From Bolinopsis microptera (Eukaryota; Ctenophora; Tentaculata; Lobata; Bolinopsidae): DNA of 64,000 bases. The stretch is from the NCBI RefSeq assembly GCF_026151205.1, contig NC_087076.1:8098902-8162901 (forward strand), written 5' to 3'. Below the pieces are notes generated by a model that saw only the letters and a list, made by a program, of their open reading frames with translations, had not been told where the DNA came from and did no database searches. This document shows positions 57,301-64,000 of the stretch, in pieces. Position 1 is the stretch's first letter. The number at the start of each line of letters is the position of its first letter. The translations under genes and the position numbers were made by a program.

Positions 57301-60300
57301 AGTTTTATGGAGACAGCGCATCAATACTCGGACGCTGAAGCCGCCTTAAGTCAGTAAGTCAAGTAAGTCATTGTTGAGCAACGTAATCTAGGATCACGTT
57401 AATATTAATTTGCTAATACGAAGCACTGTTACAACTCGATACCCCCAAACCTAACACACTCTCCCCTCTTCAGCTGCGGTCCACCCAGAAAACACCCAGT
57501 ACGAGGTCAGGCAGCCTGCTCTAACTCCACCACTAACCGGACCACCTTCTGTCAGTCCCTCTACAAGGATCCCACCTTCTCCTTCTCCTGGGACGATGGA
57601 ATGGAGGCTCTCTTCTCCACCGAGGTATGTGAGGGTCATTAGTGTGTGACAGTAGGTGAGGGGGATTGGCTTTAGCACTTAGTAATCAGTATCTTAATCA
57701 CATTTTGAAGTCAATTTCATGGTCATAAACTTGATTAGTATTTAATTATTCAAGGAGGCTGGACGAGACTGATGTTTGATTAGGCTTTTGACGCTTATTT
57801 TGTTGGTCACTAAAAGAAACTTATCATAAAATCACTATTATATCAATTGTATGAAAATGTATGGATCACCTCCAGTGGAGATTCTCCACACTATTTCTCA
57901 ATTAAATAGTCCATGTATAATTGAGTATTTCAAGAATTCCATGAGGGCTGGCCGCTGATTAAGTGTCAAGTTCGTCTGTTCGTTAGTATTATGTTAAATA
58001 AGGGAATAAGGATCTCCATCTGGAGGTAACGTGATCTCACTAACTACCTTCAGTTTGGTATGTACTGCAACAGAGAGGACGAATCACAGACAATATTAGA
58101 TATTACTGGCATCGGAGCAGGTAAGGAGGAATTATATTTTATTTTTAGGTATTTCCTTTCAGTAAACTTTGGAAATTTTCACAGAATTGTCACACTAAAA
58201 TGTAACTGAATTAAATTCAATAGCGAACACAGCTTAATTAAAACTGACTTCTCAATCCGCCCCAGGTTTAGGTGCGTTTGTGGGAGGGATAGTTGGAGAT
58301 CTTTTTGGAAGGAAGATGAGTTTTAAGATAAGTTTCCTGATTATCCTCCTCTCCCTCATCACTCTGAGTGTATGCAGAACAGTACAAATATTCTCACTCG
58401 GTCTTTTCTTGCTAGGTTAGATATTCAAATTATAGAGGTGACTTTTTTTAAATAAACAAATTATTTTCTTAACACTTATTTATTGTTTCCGGATCATATT
58501 GTTTTTTAAAGTCCCGGATCAAAGTGTTGCAAACCATTTTGGTATCAACAAATAAAACTAACAGCCTTTACTCTTGTCCAGGTTTCTCTATCTACATGAG
58601 TGTAACAAGTATTGTAGTCATGGTAACAGAAATGCTGCCCTACAATCTTCACTATCCTTTTGTTATTCTCAATGCTGCACTTACCTGGTAAGTGCTATAT
58701 CAAGTACCGGGAGATGTCAGATTGTCAGACAAGCTATTTTTTGTTCAGATGGTTAAGGGTTTATTAAGTAACCGCATTAACCAATAATAGTAACATGTGA
58801 ACAATCCCTAAACAAAACCACAGTCTCACCTCAGTACTCCCCAGTCTAGGAATCTACCTGGGATGCGGTCTCCGTCTTCTGATCTACAACTCCTGGAGAG
58901 CCTTTACCGGCTGTCTTCTTGCCTTCAACTCAATCCTCTCAACCCTGCTAGTTCACTTACCACTGTCTCCCAGATACAGAGTTTATCAGAGCACTGAAGC
59001 TGCTAAAGATACCCTTCACAAACTTAATATAGCGTGAGTTTAATTAAGTAATAGTAATACTAGCGGTATGCCCGTCCTACGGACTATTAGGCCGGCTTCG
59101 AAATTGGAAAATAAAAAGTCCGTTTTGAGACAATAACAAAATTCGAATCAACGAGCCCGGCTTGAACATGGATATATCTACACGTCATTGACTGCACGCC
59201 GCACAGTCCATTATAAGAGGATGTCATCTGAGTCAGCCTTAATTTCTTGCATTATAATGCATACCTCATCACCTCAATTAAATCAACATTTCAATGATTT
59301 CCCGGCTGATAATTGGTATTACTCCACATTTTCGTAATTGAATTACCGGTTACGTACATCAATCTTATATAATTCACAACTCTGAAATCTCACTCAACAT
59401 ACAAGGAAATATTTTGTGTCACTACCACATATATAAAGAACTTTAGACCTAACCCACCGTGGCGTGTCTTACCTTGGATTTGGAACCTTGTTAAAGTCAT
59501 GTGGCCCATCCCGATTCAATCACGGCAGATTGATCAACCTTAACGGTCGGGTCAGTAATTGTAGGAAACTCTCACCCATTGCTTGTGCGGCCCCTATCGA
59601 GCTTGTGAAGAAGGGCATTATAACCATGTCTAGACTTAGTTGGAATTTCAGGGTAGGACCGTCGCACCCACCACTTGTCAAGTGTGTGGTTCATAACTAA
59701 TATACAGGGGAGAATTCTCCCCACCACTTTTTCTTCAAATTCCAGAATATGCGTTTGCGGAGTTGCTTACATGTCATCCAATTGTAGATTGGGCCTATCT
59801 AACAGTCCACTGACTACAAAGAATATCTCAATAAAAACTTTAATTCCCAATAATCTCTAGTTTGTTTGAAGATGAGCAGATAGCAGTACCTACAGACTTC
59901 GCAGAGGACCTAAAGTTTGACTACAAAACTAACAAACGGTTCCTCTTCACTGCTTTTGTCCTCTTCTATCTAAAAGGAGTGGTTGCCATGACCACTACAC
60001 CCAGCTCAGGCCAGGTTAGATATTCAAACAGAAAATATTTCAGTGGTTACATACCTAGATCTTTATTTTCTACGTACCATACAAGCCAAATAAATGCGTA
60101 AATTAGTACTACTCTTTCTTGGCACTGTTTCATGATTTGAAATGAACTCTTCACACTTTCACAGTAGTTACAGATGAAGTTTGAATTTCTGTAAAGTTGA
60201 AACAATCCCCCAGGTGTGGACCTTATTAGCTGATAAGAACATTAGGTACACAGTAGAAGCGTCCCTGAGGCTGATAGCCGTGCCCCTCGCTGGTTATCTG

Positions 60301-63300
60301 TGTGCTAAAAACGTCAACCTCAGATCAACCGTACTCGTGCTGGGGTTAGTTATTTAGCTCCTTATATGGGCATCACGTGTTACTTACTTATCTTCTGACT
60401 TATTTAATGTCGTAGCTACACGTTCCAACCATTTGTGTACCCACTCCCCACGTCCAGTTACTCCTATTTATCTACTGATATACTCCCCTTCTCCATAACC
60501 TCTCATTTCCTCTACTATTTAATAACTTCTCTTTTCCTCAGCTGGATAACAATAAGCTGTTACTTTATTGGGGAGCTACCTATTGGTTCGGGTATATTCA
60601 ATATTAACAACATAGCTGGTTTGGTGCTTATACCTGTCAACAGAACTCTACATATTGTTATCCTTCTCCTTACCCTTCAGGTATGTGTGATTGCAGTGTT
60701 GTGAGAAGTTTAAAGTTTTCCTGAAAGTCTCTTGTTCAGAGGCAACATAATATGTAGGTGCGGTCATGGTTTTTATATAGTGTGATTTCGCACCTGACCA
60801 AAACTTTTTTATGTGCGGCAAATTTTGTGACCAAAAACTTCGCAATTAAGCGGAACAATTCGCCAAACTAACAGCGTTTAGGTACTCTCAGGTTAGATTA
60901 TTCAACAGCCTAGTATATAAAGTATATAAAGTTACAAGATTGTTGTGTTTAACAAAACAATTAACTTGCAAGGTGTCTTACGTATTGCTTAGATGGCAAG
61001 TACGTACGGTACAGGGCTTTAAGTACGTACGGTACAGCTACTTTTAAAGGTACGTACCGTACAGGCACTGTAAGGTACAATTTTTTTTCAAATTTTTAGA
61101 ATCAACTTCAGTGAATTACTTGCAATTTTTGATTAGTATTATCGTCATAATTTTTGAGATAGAAGTCGAAAATAAACACAGTGGTTAAAACAATAAAAGA
61201 TTTAAGAGGAAAATTTGTTTACCGGATCGATCTTAACCGGTACTACACTACTACTACTTGTAATTATCGTTAAACCCAAAGCTTCATCCTTTTGTTGCAG
61301 TATACGAACACCAGCTTTTCAGCTAGCTCAGGTCGCAACCTTAATCTACGCTTGTCCATAATATACTCGTAATCTCTAAAATTGGTCTCACGTACCGTCT
61401 AGTTTTTGTTTCCATTACTATCAACTGGATTTGTACCTTTCAGCCTACTTTATTAAGTACGTACCGTACAGCTAATTTAAAGGTACGTACCGTACGAACT
61501 TGCCATCTTAGACGTATTGTCGGTGTCTTAGATCAAATTTCCTGACAATTCAAGATGTATGAATAATCCACATAGAAGGTTTTACAATTATTATTATTTT
61601 ACCATTATTTGTATAGACGGGCAGGATGGCTAATTAAGCTGCCGATGAGGATAATTGAAGTAGAGACTAGAGTGTTCAATATTATAACTTTTGTGAAGCT
61701 CCTGAGATGAAAAAGTGACAACTCGGAGACTGAATCTCATCAATTTCGCTCCCGGCAATCAAGCTTGAGCCTTGATTCCTATAAGGCCTGAGGCCTGGAA
61801 AGCCGTTCAGTTCCCGTGTTGAAAATTAGATTAGCTTCTCAAATAATCTCTGGCAGTCAGTGAGGGCATATGGTGGGAATGACTCCAGACGTTTGGCGCT
61901 AGTTTGGCGCTAGTTTGGCGGTACAGATTACCGCATTATTAGGTATTAATTTATTAATCATTTTTGTGTGTACGATCCTGTTTAACAATAATTAAGTCAA
62001 ATAAGTGCACTCTTTTCCCCCTGTTTGATATCTTAGTTATTAATCTTTCGATTTTAATCTTTCGACACTGATAGCTTGCTCTGCAGTCATGCCGGCCATT
62101 TTGGTGTCAAATTGGACGATTTCTCGTAAAAATACAATCATTAAATGGTGCCACTGTGTTCGTGCCGCGAATAATAATAAAACAATAATGCCATGTACAT
62201 AGAATACATTATATATTATATAATATTAATATACATACCTATAATGCCATATATCATAACTTCAGCAATTCCATGGCCACTATGTGAAGTATAATCCAGG
62301 TCTGTGAGATACACCATGTCCCCTTCAAATCCGTTACAGTTCAGGGTGAACGTTAGACCTTCAATAGTTGTTTGATCCCTAGGATTATTCTCTGAAGTAT
62401 TAGTAAGGTGAAATAAATACTAATTATTAGACTCATCAACATATATTTATAAGTTTTGATCCATAATCGTACATATTGATTTTTGTCCAAATTGAAATAG
62501 TTCCTACAGATATTTCATTTGTTTCTCTTACAGTTTTACCATTAGCGTCAAATCAAATAATATACGCTAATCTAACTGCGTATAATGCGATAATGCGATT
62601 ACACCACGCCTCGTGAAATAACTGTTGCTCAACACGCTATCAGGCTACTGTCCTATTATCGCTTGTATACTGGGTGGATACTGGATATAGGGAAATGTAT
62701 GCATGCTACTACTATACGAGAAAAGTAAAAAGTCCACGAGTCAGAAAAAAAGATATGTTTGAAAAATTTAAAAATTGGTCATATTACAAGAGTTACTGTT
62801 AACCGGGCGAGAGAAGAAGTGTGAACGTAGCTCTGCTGCAAGGAACAAATAGTTGCTTGAGCTAAAATGGGCCCTTAGTTCCTGAGCGACAAACATCTCA
62901 CTCAAAAGGAATCGAGCAGGTCGACTAAGTCACTGGGTTTTTTATGCGTGGAGCGTAGGCACTATTAAGCAAAGGTCATGATTCTGTTGAAGCAATAGGG
63001 TTGGTAGGTCAACAAATAATGTTCATGGTCTATAAAAAATAATAACGTCAATAAGGGTTGGTAGGTCAACAAATAATGTTCATGGTCTATAAAAAATAAT
63101 AACGTCCAGATTCATACGGCTGGTTACAGGGTAACACGACATCTGTCCGACAGCGACATCAGTCCGACTCAGGGTACCAGAAAAAAAAGTCATCTGTCCG
63201 AAATTGTGATCTTCGTGGTCATTCAAGCAAAAATTCAGTCAAAACAGTGAAATTTGGGTCGCGGAAAGCTAAAATTTGAAAATGTCCTATCGGTAGGACA

Positions 63301-64000
63301 TATTAAAAATTGTCATTGCATCAAAGTTTTCTCCGGATATACTGGTTTCAGTACTTTGATGGCGAATTGTTTCACTTTCACCGACTTCACTGATTGATCA
63401 TTGGTCAATAATTCAGTCAAAACGGCGAAATTTTGGTCAAGGCGACGGCAGAAAAGCTTCTCTTCAAAAATCTTCCAAAGTCTCTTTTAATTTACAGGTC
63501 AATATATTTACAGATCAATAGTGCGATTCTGCAGTCCGCAGTCCGCACCCACCGCACTTATAATTATAAATATATGTTGCCTCTGCTGTTTTTTCAAAGT
63601 TTTCAAAACAGTTATCAAATTTATTGCGATTTTTTTCGTTAGACCAACAAATAAATCAATATGAAGGCATGATATAATGATAAACATGAAAATAACAACG
63701 CATAATTCAAAAAAATTGCTGACAATATGAATAAGAAAAATAATCCCACATATTTCAGATCCCACCGACGTGTTACCGGGCCACAGTGTTCGGACTCTCC
63801 TACTTTGTAGAGAAATGTTTCCTAAAGTTGGGGGCTCTAATAGCTGGGATAGACTCCCTCCCAACCACAGTGGACCTCTCCACGCTATCCGAACAATCCT
63901 CATACATCCACGAGTACTCTTTCCTTGTGTTTGGGGTTATTTATTTGTCCTTTATCTATGTGGCGAGTTTTCTGCCAACAAACACTTATAGAGTTCTTCC
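54385..64000 (+). CDS. SLC22-like major facilitator transporter (3' end outside window)
   Basis: Exons: 54385-54396 (MLAQ, tentative), 54624-54881, 55044-55138, 57474-57624, 58054-58120, 58266-58415, 58582-58687, 58824-59033, 59861-60014, 60214-60344, 60542-60680 and 63759 to beyond 64000. All GT-AG, phases agree, about 571 codons so far. SLC22 proteins carry organic cations, anions or carnitine across the plasma membrane. Seen: a Ser/Thr/Pro-rich N-terminus with a doubled RTTDNTSR; TM1 TEVLLSLLVLYSTDTFSYYG; a Cys-containing extracellular loop (CGPPRKHPVRGQAAC, FCQSLYKDP); TM2 and MFS motif A (GGIVGDLFGRK); MLPYNLHYPF; NSWRAFTGCLLAFNS, then LPLSPRYRVYQS as after SLC22 TM6; and later helices. 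Divergent, so the substrate cannot be named. Confidence 0.85.
55217..57369 (+). mobile_element. 5'-truncated RTE-type LINE with 12-bp target duplication
   Basis: ATTGTTGAGCAA is present at 55205-55216 and again at 57370-57381, directly flanking the element. Coding: a linker region, then RT blocks NYKGISLTSIVSKTLNKM, GFRPGRSTTSHILALR, FIDFKKAFDSVHRGLL, LQGDTLAPYLFIIVID and the active-site FADDVALI. TAG at 56591-56593 stops the frame just before FADD. The C-terminus has SILLYGSETWTLTEQ and RRMRLAGHIHRHPELVAN, typical of RTE/BovB. The 3' end carries AAGTCAGTAAGTCAAGTAAG, the short tandem tail usual in RTE. Endonuclease lost. It lies in an intron of the SLC22-like gene, sense orientation. Confidence 0.9.
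59034..59860 (+). other. Intron of the SLC22-like gene with repeat-like start
   Basis: TACTAGCGGTATGCCCGTCC at 59059 and the following CGG-rich stretch look like a decayed mobile-element end. Otherwise nothing recognised. Confidence 0.35.
60992..61507. mobile_element. 516-bp MITE with TTA target duplication and repeated GTACGTACGGTAC
   Basis: The left end GATGGCAAGTACGTACGGTAC is inverted at the right end (GTACGTACCGTACGAACTTGCCATC). TTA lies outside both ends (60989-60991, 61508-61510), as for PIF/Harbinger elements. Further copies of ACGTACGGTACAGCTA and its inverse lie inside both ends (61024-61066 and 61455-61475). No ORF. It is in the last visible intron of the SLC22-like gene. Confidence 0.82.
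61511..62994 (+). other. Intronic sequence, nothing recognised
   Basis: It contains three tandem copies of GCGCTAGTTTG near 61890-61922. No exon could be placed here by phase or by protein similarity. Confidence 0.4.
62995..63106. repeat. 57-bp tandem duplication
   Basis: Two copies of a unit starting GGGTTGGTAGGTCAACAAAT, at about 62998 and 63054, almost identical. Intronic in the SLC22-like gene. Beyond it, TTCAGTCAAAACAGTGAAAT at 63228 recurs degenerately at 63412. Confidence 0.9.

Noticed and set aside
59050-59230. Possible full MITE related to 6459-7053
   Set aside because: Only a loose TACTAG...CCCGTCCTACGG similarity and no matching opposite end.

Overview
This is AT-rich eukaryotic nuclear DNA. 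Genes are split by many phase-consistent GT-AG introns, and there are dense mobile elements (CR1/Jockey-like and RTE-like LINEs, TA-, TTA- and TTAA-flanked MITEs, foldback elements). LDL-receptor class A exons, class A GPCRs, an SLC22-like transporter and an MDM1 homologue indicate an animal, most likely a marine or other invertebrate. I cannot fix the phylum from sequence alone. Apart from ORFs inside LINEs, two unusual nested genes and the GPCR remnants, coding sequence had to be assembled exon by exon from splice sites and reading phase. No rRNA, tRNA or CRISPR was seen.

Layout. 1-8151 (-): 5' part of a secreted or membrane LDLa-repeat gene whose exons are all phase 1-1. Its introns carry a decayed LINE fragment, a 17-bp minisatellite, a cluster of CACGTG motifs and a 595-bp MITE. 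9.5-10.6 kb: one copy of a dispersed hairpin-bearing repeat that recurs at 30-32 kb. 11.5-18.2 kb (-): a nearly full-length two-ORF LINE broken by a truncated second LINE and by a TA-flanked mariner-type MITE with perfect 32-bp inverted ends. 20.1-24.2 kb (+): lysyl-tRNA synthetase, six coding exons, 560 aa. 24.7-27.2 kb (+): ZIP1/2/3-type zinc transporter, five exons, 333 aa. 27.8-33.1 kb: a block of foldbacks and palindromes, ending in a 725-bp TTAA-flanked palindrome that abuts a GPCR stop codon.

33.1-38.8 kb (-): two unrelated class A GPCR genes, each with a single lesion (an in-frame TGA; a frameshift before TM7), separated by a 5'-truncated CR1-like LINE. 40.0-40.7 kb: another LINE tail. 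41.4-51.8 kb (+): an MDM1 homologue (centriole/microtubule protein), about 13 coding exons. One MDM1 intron contains a tandem duplication carrying two antisense, single-exon genes for a secreted acidic protein I do not recognise, plus a duplicated MDM1 exon whose 5' splice site is lost. 54.4-64.0 kb (+): an SLC22-like major facilitator transporter, 12 coding exons so far, running off the window. Its introns hold an RTE-type LINE with a 12-bp target duplication and a TTA-flanked MITE.

The genes form no pathway or operon; this is ordinary gene neighbourhood plus transposons. The parts most likely to be new are the nested duplicated secreted-protein genes, the foldback and hairpin repeat families, and the two nearly intact GPCRs.
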